From JABDMH01 sp964428345 (GTDB taxonomy: Bacteria; Bacteroidota; Bacteroidia; Chitinophagales; Saprospiraceae), in assembly GCA_964428345.1 (NCBI GenBank), contig CAYRYD010000022.1, forward strand, positions 1-64,000: 64,000 nt of DNA, in the 5' to 3' direction. The notes under the pieces are model-generated. The model did not search any database and had not been told where the DNA came from. It saw nothing but the letters and a program-made list of their open reading frames with translations. Positions within the stretch are counted from its first letter, which is position 1, and each line of letters begins with the position of its first letter. Shown here one piece after another: positions 26,236 to 35,173 of the stretch. Both the position numbers and the translations under genes were made by a program.

Positions 26236-27783
26236 ATGGATGTACGCGCACAGATCTCCATGGTATTCCATCTCGATAAATGTATCGGGTGTCATACCTG
26301 CTCCATTGCCTGCAAGAATATCTGGACTGACCGGAAAGGTGCGGAATATATGTGGTGGAATAACGTGGAGACCAAACCCGGTACCGGTTACCCCACCAAA
26401 TGGGAAGATCAGAGTATCTACAAGGGGGGCTGGGAAAAACAAAACGGCAGAATAGACCTCAGGGGTGCAGGCCGGAAAAAAGGGCTTCTGAATATTTTCC
26501 ATAATCCGAATCTGCCGGTTATTGATGACTATTATGAGCCTTTTACCTACAAGTACCTGAATCTCATCGAGGCTCCCGCTGGTGACGATCAACCCACAGC
26601 TCGACCGGTATCGCTGATCACGGGCAAACCGATTGATATTAAGATGGGACCGAACTGGGATGACGATCTCAGTGGTACACCGGATTACGCACGGCAGGAT
26701 CCCAATCTGGAAGGTTTGTCACCCGCTGAAAGAGAAGCGATGTTCCAGTTGGAACGAATGGCTTTCTTTTATCTTCCGCGAATATGTAACCATTGCCTGA
26801 ATCCGGCCTGTGTGGCTTCGTGTCCTTCAGGAGCAATTTATAAACGGGGTGAGGATGGCGTGGTACTGATAAACCAACAGGTTTGCCGGGCCTGGAGAAT
26901 GTGTGTGACCGCATGTCCCTACAAAAAGTCATATTATAACTGGCATTCCGGCAAGTCGGAAAAGTGTATACTATGCTATCCAAGGCTCGAAGCCGGTCAT
27001 GCTCCCGCTTGCATGCATTCCTGTGTAGGTCGTATCCGCTATCTGGGAGTAATACTCTATGATGCAGACCGGATCGAAGCTGCAGCATCGGCCGATCACG
27101 GAGATCTGGTCAATCACCAGTTGAATCTTCTGCTTGATCCCTTCGATCCTCAGGTCATTCAGGCGGCCATCGAAAATGGAATGCCCGATTCTACAATTAA
27201 AGCGGCTCAACAGTCTCCTACCTATAAGTTTGTAAAGGCATGGGGAATGGCATTGCCTCTGCATGCCGAATTCCGCACCTTGCCAATGCTGTTTTATGTA
27301 CCTCCTCTTTTACCGGTCATGGCTTCCCTGAGTGAGCAAAGACTCAGCCAGGGTGAGAAGCTGGATCCGATGGCCAAATTGTGGAATGACACCTGGCTAT
27401 ACGATACCAGTACCGAAGAATTATGGGGAACCATTGATCAGGCCCGTTTTCCACTGAAATATATGGCCAGTCTATTTTCGGCCGGAGATGAAGAAAAGGT
27501 AAAAACTGTACTGAAGAAACTGATGGCAGTGAGAATTCACCGCAGGCACATTACTGTCGGAGACGTTTCGGCTGATAAAGCAAAGCGCACACTGGAGGAA
27601 GCCGGTCTGGATGCTGAAATGGCCGAAGAGATTTATAAGCTCACAGCTCTGGCAAAGTTTGATGAACGATTTGTCATTCCTCCAGCCCACCGGGAACAGG
27701 CTATTGAGATGCTGGAGTTCACAGGAGATACAAAGGGAAGTGTAGGATTCGGCTTCACTGAGAAGCCACAACGGGGTTTATAG
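26236..27783 (+). CDS. narH: Respiratory nitrate reductase beta subunit
   Basis: 515 residues carrying four iron-sulfur clusters that pass electrons from NarI to NarG. Cys groups: C16, C19, C22, C26; C184, C187, C192, C196; C217, W220, C223, C227; and C244, C247, C259, C263. The tryptophan in the third group (CRAWRMC) replaces a Cys and gives the [3Fe-4S] centre typical of NarH. The C-terminal region binds NarI. Length and motif order are standard. It lies between narG and narJ in the operon. Confidence 0.95.
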   Translation: MDVRAQISMVFHLDKCIGCHTCSIACKNIWTDRKGAEYMWWNNVETKPGTGYPTKWEDQSIYKGGWEKQNGRIDLRGAGRKKGLLNIFHNPNLPVIDDYYEPFTYKYLNLIEAPAGDDQPTARPVSLITGKPIDIKMGPNWDDDLSGTPDYARQDPNLEGLSPAEREAMFQLERMAFFYLPRICNHCLNPACVASCPSGAIYKRGEDGVVLINQQVCRAWRMCVTACPYKKSYYNWHSGKSEKCILCYPRLEAGHAPACMHSCVGRIRYLGVILYDADRIEAAASADHGDLVNHQLNLLLDPFDPQVIQAAIENGMPDSTIKAAQQSPTYKFVKAWGMALPLHAEFRTLPMLFYVPPLLPVMASLSEQRLSQGEKLDPMAKLWNDTWLYDTSTEELWGTIDQARFPLKYMASLFSAGDEEKVKTVLKKLMAVRIHRRHITVGDVSADKAKRTLEEAGLDAEMAEEIYKLTALAKFDERFVIPPAHREQAIEMLEFTGDTKGSVGFGFTEKPQRGL

Positions 27784-27806
27784 AATTAATGCAAAATGGA
27801 TAGCCG

Positions 27807-28472
27807 ATGAGATACCAAAGATCACACTACCGGTTACTGGCCGAAATTTTCACTTATCCCGGTACAGATTTTACCGAGAAGGTAAGGGAGACTACAATTT
27901 TTCTTCAGGACTACCTTCCGGATGCCGCTCTATTATTCCAGCCCTTCTCCAGGTACATCAGCTCAATCAGTATATTGGACCAGCAGGAACTTTTCATCCG
28001 CTCTTTTGAAGTGCAGGCCATTACCACCCTGGATCTCGGATATGTCTTGTTTGGTGACGACTACAAACGGGGTGAATTGCTGGTAAACTTAAACCGGGAA
28101 CACCGGGAAGCCGGTAACGATTGTGGGGTGGAACTGGCCGACCACCTCTCCAATGTGCTGCATCTGATGTCAAAATTGTCTGACGAAACACTGTTGGAAG
28201 AGCTGGCACGACGAATTGTATGGTCTGCCCTGAAACGAATGATCCGGGGCTTCGAGCCAGAGCAGATCGAACTTAAAGACAAATTTTACTTTAAGAAACA
28301 CAAGTCCATCCTGGAAAGACCAGAGCAGCATTATCCCGTCTATGTCTCTGCATTGAAGATGCTTTACCGGGTCTTACAATATGACTTTGGCTTTCAGGAT
28401 AGCCAACTACCTGAGCACGTATCGGATTTCCTCAAAAACCTGCACACGGAGGTGAAATTGGATGATCTATAA
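27807..28472 (+). CDS. narJ: Nitrate reductase assembly chaperone
   Basis: 221 residues, all-helical, TorD/NarJ family. It binds apo-NarG in the cytoplasm and helps insert the molybdenum cofactor before NarGH docks on NarI. Visible family features are the N-terminal LLAEIFTYPGTDF and the central LDLGYVLFGDDYKRGELLVNL, close to the LFGEDxxRG-type motif of NarJ. It lies 23 bp after narH and 17 bp before narI, the standard place. Confidence 0.9.
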   Translation: MRYQRSHYRLLAEIFTYPGTDFTEKVRETTIFLQDYLPDAALLFQPFSRYISSISILDQQELFIRSFEVQAITTLDLGYVLFGDDYKRGELLVNLNREHREAGNDCGVELADHLSNVLHLMSKLSDETLLEELARRIVWSALKRMIRGFEPEQIELKDKFYFKKHKSILERPEQHYPVYVSALKMLYRVLQYDFGFQDSQLPEHVSDFLKNLHTEVKLDDL

Positions 28473-28489
28473 CCGTAAAATTATTTTTG

Positions 28490-29230
28490 ATGGATGCTTT
28501 CTTCAATTCCCTGAATAATTTCTTACTCATCGGACTCCCCTATATTGCCCTGTTTGTATTCCTGATCGGAACCATTTGGCGTTACCGGAGTACCCGGTTT
28601 AAATATTCATCGCTTTCATCACAGTTTCTTGAAGGCAGACAGCTCTTCTGGGGGTCGGTACCTTTCCATATGGGTATGCTTTTCCTGTTTTTCGGTCATC
28701 TTACCGCTTTCCTGATCCCCAGGGGTGTTCTGCTTTGGAACGGTCATCCGGTGCGACTGATCATACTGGAGGTTACTGCTTTTCTCTTTGGCATAGCGGT
28801 GTTGATCGGACTTGCAAATCTGATCTTTCGCAGGCTCACCGTAGCGCGTGTCGCTATCGTGACTAGTGCAATGGACTACGCCATTCTTTCCCTTCTGTTA
28901 CTTCAGGTCTTCACGGGTCTATGGGTAGCTTACAGCTTTCGCTGGGGTTCATCTTGGTTTGCATCCGTATTAACTCCCTACCTTTGGTCGATTTTTACCC
29001 TGAAGCCAGATATCACGGCTGTTGCAGCCATGCCCTGGGTCATCAGGTTGCACATTGTCGGTGCTTACCTTCTGGTACTTCTGATTCCGTTCTCCCGGTT
29101 GGTGCATATACTCGTAGTTCCCCTGGATTACATTTGGCGGCCTTATCAACAGGTTATCTGGTACTGGTCCCGTAAAGAGATACGTAGTCCACGAACACAA
29201 TGGTCGATTAAACAGCCTAAAAATAATTAA
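28490..29230 (+). CDS. narI: Nitrate reductase gamma subunit, cytochrome b
   Basis: About 246 residues with five membrane helices. It oxidises quinol and anchors NarGH to the inner face of the membrane. Heme b ligands are seen as H60 and H70 (FHMGMLFLFFGH, spacing 10) and H188 and H206 (LHIVGAYLLV...RLVHILV, spacing 18), the same spacings as in E. coli NarI. ATG 28490 is preferred to TTG 28487. It completes the GHJI set. Confidence 0.92.
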   Translation: MDAFFNSLNNFLLIGLPYIALFVFLIGTIWRYRSTRFKYSSLSSQFLEGRQLFWGSVPFHMGMLFLFFGHLTAFLIPRGVLLWNGHPVRLIILEVTAFLFGIAVLIGLANLIFRRLTVARVAIVTSAMDYAILSLLLLQVFTGLWVAYSFRWGSSWFASVLTPYLWSIFTLKPDITAVAAMPWVIRLHIVGAYLLVLLIPFSRLVHILVVPLDYIWRPYQQVIWYWSRKEIRSPRTQWSIKQPKNN

Positions 29231-29291
29231 GATGGCAATGCCGGATGTTTCGTGGTATTAACGCAATTCATATTTCAAATTACATCAAATT

Positions 29292-29726
29292 GTGTTGACA
29301 ATCGTCACAGATCAGGAATTGTTGGCCAGTCAGGCAGTGAAAATTATTATGCTTTTGATCCTGCTCTTTGGTGCCGGTTACAACGCGTATATATCCTTTC
29401 GAAACAGACATTTTACGAGAGTGGTAATGACTGTAATTTTTGTCGCATTGTCTCTACCGTTTATCCGCTGGATTTTGATTGAGGACAGTCTCCTCCGCAA
29501 TGCCAGATATACCGTTGGCGTAACGACCGGTTATTGTCAGGAATTTGCCCGTGGAAGAGCTATTGAGTTTGCATATGATATAGATGGGAGAACCTATCTA
29601 AACTGCAATACTTATCATCCGATACCTGTGGATAGCATCGTGGTTCCAGGCGGAAAGTACGTTGTACGATATTCTGACCGGTACCCTGACAGAGGCAGAA
29701 TGGATTACCGGAGAAAAGATGAGTAA
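29292..29726 (+). CDS. Small membrane protein of unknown function inside the nar operon
   Basis: About 144 residues from GTG 29292, or 125 from ATG 29349. Two N-terminal membrane helices (IIMLLILLFGAGYNAYI and VVMTVIFVALSLPFIRWIL) are followed by a ~75-residue soluble domain with two Cys (GYCQE, NCNTYH) and a PVDSIVVPGGKYVVRY-type ending seen in small Bacteroidota membrane proteins. It lies between narI and narK, 2 bp before narK, so it is surely co-transcribed. No known Nar subunit fits. It could help assembly or anchoring, which is inference only. Confidence 0.65.
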   Translation: MLTIVTDQELLASQAVKIIMLLILLFGAGYNAYISFRNRHFTRVVMTVIFVALSLPFIRWILIEDSLLRNARYTVGVTTGYCQEFARGRAIEFAYDIDGRTYLNCNTYHPIPVDSIVVPGGKYVVRYSDRYPDRGRMDYRRKDE

Positions 29727-29728
29727 TC

Positions 29729-31222
29729 ATGCAGGACGTCGCTACCATACAATCTCATAAGACGCTCTTGCTTTGTACCATAGCTTTTACAGTTTGCTTT
29801 GCGGCCTGGATGATCAATGGCGTTCTGGTCACGTTTGTTGTCGATTCCGGAGTATTCAACTGGAGCTCGGTGCAGATCGGATGGTTGCTTGGAGTTCCGG
29901 TGTTGGTAGGTTCGGTCTTACGTCTGCCGGTAGGGCTGGTCACCGATATGTATGGTGGCCGGCCGGTAATGACCACCGTGATACTGGTTTCCGCGATTCC
30001 CATGTACCTGCTCTCGTTTGCCGATAACTATTCCAGTTTTCTGATTTTAAGTTTCGGGCTGGGTATTGCAGGAAGTTCCTTTGCCGCAGGAGTAGCGTTT
30101 ACCTCACTTTGGTATCCCGGCAGAATGCAGGGTATGGCTTTGGGTATCTTTGGTGCGGGTAATGTTGGGGCTGCAATGACGGTCCTTTTTGCCCCCAGGA
30201 TCTTAAACCGGCTCACAGAAAACGGCCTGAATCCCGACGCCTGGCGAACATTGCCTGTGCTCTACGCAGCTTTGCTCCTGGCGACTGCCCTGATTTTCTG
30301 GATCGGAACCCAGAATAAGAAACCAGATAACATCAGGACTTGGAGGCAACGTCTTTTACCTTTAAAGCAGCTCAGGGTATGGCGATTTGGATTGTTTTAC
30401 TTTGTTGCATTTGGAGGTTTTGTCGCACTCTCGCAATGGCTTATTCCTTACTATGTGAATGTATATTCCATGACGATTGCTGCGGCCGGTATGATGGTAG
30501 CTGCCTTCAGTCTGCCAGCCGGACTGGTGAGAGCAATTGGTGGATGGCTCTCTGACCAGGTAGGGGCCCGGATTATGTTGTTATGGGTATTCGGGATCTC
30601 GCTGGTCTGCCTGGTGTTTCTATTCATTCCACGAATGGAAATCCAGGCACCCGGACAAGGGTTGATTGCCTCGCGGGCCGGCAGGGTCGTTTCTGTTTCA
30701 CCTTCTACGATCGTGGTGGAGGATGATGTTTATAGCCTCCGGAGTGCTTTCGGGGATTCTTCACATGTATCCATTCGTTTTGGCATTCACAGGAATCAGG
30801 AAAAATTTCTCCTGCTGCCGACGGCCACCTTTCACCAGGAGCCCATTGTACATGAAGGAGATCTGGTTTACAAAGGACAGCTCTTGGCCCGGGGAGTTAC
30901 CCACATTTATTTCCAGGCCAATAAGTGGATATTTACCACGCTCCTGTTTATCATCGGTCTGATGATGGGCTTTGGAGGAGCTGCCGTCTATAAACAGATT
31001 TCCGATTCTTATCCTGCAAACGTTGGAACGGTAGGTGGAATCGTTGGTGTGATCGGCGGGCTGGGAGGATTTTTTAATCCGATCCTATTTGGTTACTTTT
31101 TGACAGCCACCGGTATATGGACAACCTGCTGGATGTACCTTGCTGTCATCGTTGGTATCTGCATTGTCCTGCTGAGAATCTCAAACAGGTTTTCCTTTAA
31201 TCATGAAACATCAGGAAAATGA
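29729..31222 (+). CDS. narK: NarK-type nitrate/nitrite transporter with a large internal domain
   Basis: 497 residues, major facilitator superfamily, 12 membrane helices. Family features include GxxNxG-type motifs: FGAGNVGAAM (~141-150) and, in the second half, AVYKQISDSYPANVGTVGGIVGVIGGLGGF (from ~419), close to the nitrate signature of NarK, with arginines in helices 2 and 8. It imports nitrate and/or exports nitrite. Between helices 8 and 10 lies an extra soluble, strand-rich segment of ~100 residues (302-399; DNA 30632-30925) with hairpin features (GRVVSVSPSTIVVEDDVYSL; VHEGDLVYKGQLLARG). Typical NarK proteins have a much shorter loop there. It is last in the nar operon. Confidence 0.85.
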   Translation: MQDVATIQSHKTLLLCTIAFTVCFAAWMINGVLVTFVVDSGVFNWSSVQIGWLLGVPVLVGSVLRLPVGLVTDMYGGRPVMTTVILVSAIPMYLLSFADNYSSFLILSFGLGIAGSSFAAGVAFTSLWYPGRMQGMALGIFGAGNVGAAMTVLFAPRILNRLTENGLNPDAWRTLPVLYAALLLATALIFWIGTQNKKPDNIRTWRQRLLPLKQLRVWRFGLFYFVAFGGFVALSQWLIPYYVNVYSMTIAAAGMMVAAFSLPAGLVRAIGGWLSDQVGARIMLLWVFGISLVCLVFLFIPRMEIQAPGQGLIASRAGRVVSVSPSTIVVEDDVYSLRSAFGDSSHVSIRFGIHRNQEKFLLLPTATFHQEPIVHEGDLVYKGQLLARGVTHIYFQANKWIFTTLLFIIGLMMGFGGAAVYKQISDSYPANVGTVGGIVGVIGGLGGFFNPILFGYFLTATGIWTTCWMYLAVIVGICIVLLRISNRFSFNHETSGK

Positions 31223-31295
31223 ATATTCACAATCTCGTATCGGGAACCCGGTTTTTGACCTGGATGAGTAATATAATGAAAAAGTCGAAAAATTG

Positions 31296-32363
31296 ATGAT
31301 CATGGCTCCGAATGATACTGGCCATCAACTGAAAGGCATTTTTCTGGAAATGATCAGAAATCTATCTCCTTCCTATTTTGCAATGGTCATGGCCACGGGC
31401 GTTGTTTCGATCGCTGCCCACTTGCTGAATTTACCCTTTATAGCCAAAAGTTTACTTATTCTGAATATTTTCTTTTTCATAATCCTTACCGTTGCTAGTT
31501 TGTTGAGGCTTATCTTTTACCGTAGCTATTTAATCACGGATTTACTGGATCATGCCCGCGCTCCTGGTTTCTTTACAACGGTGGCTGCCTTTTGTGTTTT
31601 GGGTTTGCAGGTAATCGTGTTGTGGGATAACTACCAGCTTGCTGCGATTCTATGGATTATGGCAATAGTTCTCTGGCTTTTAATCACCTATACTATTTTT
31701 ACCTTGTTTACCATCAAAGAAGAAAAACCAGGCCTTTCCGAAGGTATCAATGGTTCCTGGCTACTGGCGGTAGTGTCTACTCAGGCACTTGCTGTACTCA
31801 GTGCCAGACTTTCATTACATTTTGAGGCTCATAAACTGATCATTAATTTCTTTGCATTTTCGATGTGGTTATGGGGAGGTATGCAATATATCTGGATGAT
31901 TTCTCTTATTTTTTACCGGTATACTTTTTTTAGGTTTTCTCCCGGTGATCTGTCTCCTCCCTATTGGATCAATATGGGAGCGATGGCTATTTCATCACTT
32001 GCCGGAGCACAACTCATAATCAATACACCTCATGCACCTTTCTTGTTTTCCACACTGGCTTTTCTGAAAGGATTCACCATTTTTTACTGGGCCACAGGCA
32101 GCTGGTGGATCCCAATGCTGTTTATCCTGGCTATTTGGAGGCATTATTATAAACGGTTTCCTTTTTCATATGATTCATTGTACTGGGGTGCAGTATTTCC
32201 ATTAGGGATGTACACGGCCGCTACCTTTGAAATGGCCAGGGCCATGAAACTTGACTTCTTATTGCCTGTTAGCAATAGTTTCATATATATTGCCTTCCTG
32301 GCATGGCTGACCACCTTCATCGGATTAATTTCTCATTTGGTGAAGAAATTACATTTATCTTGA
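31296..32363 (+). CDS. SLAC1/TehA-family anion channel or transporter
   Basis: About 355 residues with ten membrane helices; the family (PF03595, TDT) includes TehA, plant SLAC1 nitrate/chloride channels and C4-dicarboxylate carriers. The N-terminal MVMATGVVSIAAHLL matches the family start (ATGIVS). ATG 31296 is used; TTG 31293 and ATG 31302 are alternatives. It follows narK on the same strand after ~70 bp. Given SLAC1 selectivity and the context, nitrate or nitrite passage is a reasonable guess; tellurite resistance is unlikely to be its job. Confidence 0.75.
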   Translation: MIMAPNDTGHQLKGIFLEMIRNLSPSYFAMVMATGVVSIAAHLLNLPFIAKSLLILNIFFFIILTVASLLRLIFYRSYLITDLLDHARAPGFFTTVAAFCVLGLQVIVLWDNYQLAAILWIMAIVLWLLITYTIFTLFTIKEEKPGLSEGINGSWLLAVVSTQALAVLSARLSLHFEAHKLIINFFAFSMWLWGGMQYIWMISLIFYRYTFFRFSPGDLSPPYWINMGAMAISSLAGAQLIINTPHAPFLFSTLAFLKGFTIFYWATGSWWIPMLFILAIWRHYYKRFPFSYDSLYWGAVFPLGMYTAATFEMARAMKLDFLLPVSNSFIYIAFLAWLTTFIGLISHLVKKLHLS

Positions 32364-32418
32364 CTTAACAGGTTAAGGCTTAAAAATTAAAATAAAGTAA
32401 AAATAAAATTTAAAAATT

Positions 32419-32760
32419 ATGATCAAAATGTCAACACCAAAAGATAGAGTACCCAAACGTTTTACCCAATTTCTGGATCAATATCCGGACATTGGTAGAG
32501 CATATACCGAATTGGGTGATGCGGTCCACAACGCTGGTCCACTTGATAGTAAGACACGGGCTTTAATTAAAGTCGCCATTTCAGGAGGTGCCAGATTGGA
32601 GGGAGGGTTTCATTCGCACGTACGAAAAGCCATTCAGGTTGGAGCCTCCAAAGACGAATTGCAACACATTGCTTTACTGGCCTTACCAACCATTGGTTTT
32701 CCTTCCATGATGGCCCTCCTCACCTGGATTGAGGATATTTATAAAGATGACAAGAGTTAA
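32419..32760 (+). CDS. Carboxymuconolactone decarboxylase (CMD)-family protein
   Basis: 113 residues, one CMD/AhpD-like helical domain: LDSKTRALIKVAISGGARLEGGFHSHVRKA (~42-71) and ASKDELQHIALLALPTIGFP (~75-94). The CXXC of the peroxidase AhpD is missing, so a classical AhpD reaction is unlikely; H65 and E62 may be functional. Single-domain CMD proteins are often found near redox or stress genes. It lies 55 bp after the SLAC1-like gene and ~50 bp before the hemerythrin-like gene and could be co-transcribed with both. Confidence 0.75.
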   Translation: MIKMSTPKDRVPKRFTQFLDQYPDIGRAYTELGDAVHNAGPLDSKTRALIKVAISGGARLEGGFHSHVRKAIQVGASKDELQHIALLALPTIGFPSMMALLTWIEDIYKDDKS

Positions 32761-32808
32761 GGTCGAATCGTATTGCTTATTATTTTTTGTATTCTCAATA
32801 TTAACTGC

Positions 32809-33462
32809 ATGCATCATTTTAGAGATTTGAATGAAAGTGATCCTCTCAAAAGAATTGCGGAAAAGGGCGATTTTGATGAAGAGTTCAGCCCGATGAACCC
32901 ACCTGATCCTTTTAATCCTCCATCCCTGGAAAGTACAAGGTATGACGATATGCATCCATTTCTCAAACTACTGATGGATGAACATCAAATGGCGATTGTT
33001 GAACTGGATTTCTTCGAGAATACTTTGCAGGATATTCGCGACAAAGGTCTGAGCCGGGATGTTGATAGAAACATCCGGAATTTTTTTGAATTTTTTGACA
33101 ATAAGTTTATACCCCATAACCGAAAGGAGGAGGGACAACTATTTTCCTTATTACAGGAACGTTTGTATAAATCCGGTGAACATGGGAAGGGTCAGAATCC
33201 GGTCACCGGAGTGAATGTACTTCGGGATGATCATTTGAAGATACTGCAGCTCGCAGTTGTGGTTTTTCACTTCTTTGCCCTGATATGCAGGTTACCTGAT
33301 CAACATTCCCGTCTGTTGGTGCTGGATCTGGCACTCGAACAAGCTAAATCTCTGGTTGAAATAATGAGACTGCACATATTTCAGGAGGATCACGTCGTGT
33401 TTCCCCAGGCACAGCGCCTCCTGCTTAGGGAGGAACTTGACCAAATGCATGCTGCCAAATGA
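32809..33462 (+). CDS. Hemerythrin-like HHE-domain protein
   Basis: About 217 residues starting MHHFRDLNESD. A four-helix HHE fold is suggested by spaced ligands: LLMDEHQMAIVEL, FIPHNRKEEGQLF, VLRDDHLKIL and MRLHIFQEDHVVFPQA. These could bind a di-iron centre that holds O2 or NO. Related proteins (for example YtfE/ScdA-type and DNA-nitrosation repair factors) deal with nitrosative damage. A proline-rich stretch (NPPDPFNPPS, ~30-40) precedes the domain. TTG 32773 is a less likely start. Its place after narK fits a role in NO handling. Confidence 0.75.
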   Translation: MHHFRDLNESDPLKRIAEKGDFDEEFSPMNPPDPFNPPSLESTRYDDMHPFLKLLMDEHQMAIVELDFFENTLQDIRDKGLSRDVDRNIRNFFEFFDNKFIPHNRKEEGQLFSLLQERLYKSGEHGKGQNPVTGVNVLRDDHLKILQLAVVVFHFFALICRLPDQHSRLLVLDLALEQAKSLVEIMRLHIFQEDHVVFPQAQRLLLREELDQMHAAK

Positions 33463-33481
33463 TCAAGAAAGATCTATATAA

Positions 33482-33601
33482 ATGCGAAATAAACAGAGGG
33501 GCGATAGTTATCTCAGGCAATTCACCGGCGACCTGGATTCAGAGGTCGAACTCCTTACCAATAGTTCACCTGTTTGTGATGCGGAATCTCCGGAAGTATA
33601 A
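33482..33601 (+). CDS. Very small open frame, doubtful
   Basis: 39 codons (MRNKQRGDSYLRQFTGDLDS...) between the hemerythrin gene and the damaged SDR gene. It is hydrophilic, has no known motif and no clear ribosome site. It may be a remnant or chance frame. Confidence 0.2.
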   Translation: MRNKQRGDSYLRQFTGDLDSEVELLTNSSPVCDAESPEV

Positions 33602-33681
33602 AAAGACTATCAAACCGGGATAAAAGGGGAAGACCAAATGGCCTCCTCTGATCAGAAGGATCAAAGTAATGACAGACACCG

Positions 33682-35015
33682 ATGAAAATCCTGATTTCGG
33701 GTGCCAATGGTTATATCGGTCAACGATTGATTTCTGTTCTGCTGGAGCAGGGCCATCTGGTGCATTGTCTGGTTCGCAACCGACGTCGTTTTGAAGTAAA
33801 AGAAAACCCCGATAAGATACAAGTCCAGGAAATCGATTTTCTGGAGGTAGATGATCGAGACCGGTTCAACGGACAGAATGCCGGCAAATTATCTACCTGG
33901 GCGCCATTGTCAATGAATCCAATCTGTCGCCACATCTGCGCAGTCGCTACAATGTGGAAGAAATTTTACGTTCCGGCAAGATTCCGGTGACGACACTCCG
34001 GGCTGGCATTATCGTAGGATCCGGGAGCGCTTCATTCGAAATCATTCGCGACCTGGTGGAGAAAATGCCTATGCTGGTTGCTCCCCGATGGATTGAAACT
34101 CCCTGCCAGCCCATCAGTATACGCAATGTCGTGCAGTTTCTCACCGGCACTATGATGAAGGAAGTAACCTATGGAAAGGATTTCGATATCGGAGGACCAG
34201 AAATCCTGACGTACAAACAAATGTTGATACAATATGCCCGGGTACGCAAATTACGGCTGAGTATTTTTGCCTTTCCTCTGATGACACCTAAACTCTCAAC
34301 TTACTGGCTGTATTTTATTACTTCAATCTCTTATCCTTTGGTCGCAAACCTGGTGGAGAGCATGAGAGTCAGGATCGTTTGCCGGCCCAATGATCTTGCC
34401 GAAGAGCTGGGTATTCCATTGATGAATTATAGGGAGGCAGTACGACTTGCATTCCTGCGAATAGAGCAGAATATGGTCATCAGCAGTTGGAAAGATGCTT
34501 TCAGCACTTTTGATACCAATCCCCGAATGATGGATTATGTGGAAGCTCCGCGATTTGGCTGCTTCCATGATTTTCGAAAGTGTGATGTGACCAGCAACTT
34601 CGAACAGGTGTTGGACCGGATCTGGAGCATTGGTGGTCATACCGGCTGGTACTACGGGAACTTTCTCTGGCAATTCCGGGGCCTCCTGGACCGTATGGTG
34701 GGCGGAGTTGGCCTGCGCAGAGGACGTACCAACGCCGATAAAATCTATCCGGGTGATGCGCTCGATTTTTGGAGAGTCCTGGTTGCCGACCGGTTAAATG
34801 GCCGACTGCTCCTATTCGCAGAAATGAAACTACCCGGTGAAGCCTGGCTCGAATTCAGGATCGTACATAGGGGGCCAGGGAAGGAACTCCATCAGATCGC
34901 TACTTTCCGGCCTAAGGGCTTGCCGGGTCGACTCTACTGGTACTCGGTTTTACCTTTTCACTTCTTCTTGTTTCGCGGCATGATCAACCGGATTCGAAAA
35001 ACTGGCAACGATTGA
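33682..35015 (+). pseudogene. NAD(P)-binding SDR/DUF2867 protein broken by an internal deletion and frameshift
   Basis: The N-terminal part (33682 to ~33860) has the Rossmann start MKILISGANGYIGQRLISVL. The reading frame then shifts by +2 and continues (QIIYLGAIVNESNLSPHLRS, SGKIPVTTLRAGIIVGSGSA) to 35015. Intact relatives are ~480 residues and carry, between these parts, an additional ~45 residues (the catalytic Tyr region) that are missing here. The C-terminal part (from ~34600) is the DUF2867 domain. Both deletion and frameshift lie near 33861, so the gene is probably inactive unless the assembly is wrong. The second part could still be translated from GTG 33954. Confidence 0.7.
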
Positions 35016-35173
35016 TATCCTGGCAATATCGAAAGTTTTGATAGCAAGACTTTCCTGTGAATCCAATAATTTAAGTGAATCCTGATTCATTTGACTCTTG
35101 AGAGTGTATCATGCTAAACGGTTTCACCTGATTCTGCACAGCGACGGGATGGTAACTTTCGGAGATTGGTGAT

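Noticed and set aside
22582..27783. Nitrite oxidoreductase (NxrAB) instead of nitrate reductase
   Set aside because: NarG has no Tat signal, narJ, narI and narK are present in normal order, and NO reductase is nearby; all fit nitrate reduction. Cytoplasmic Nxr of the Nitrobacter type is similar in sequence, so a tree would settle it.
31296..32363. Tellurite resistance as the role of the TehA-like gene
   Set aside because: The name comes from an overexpression effect in E. coli; the context favours anion transport.
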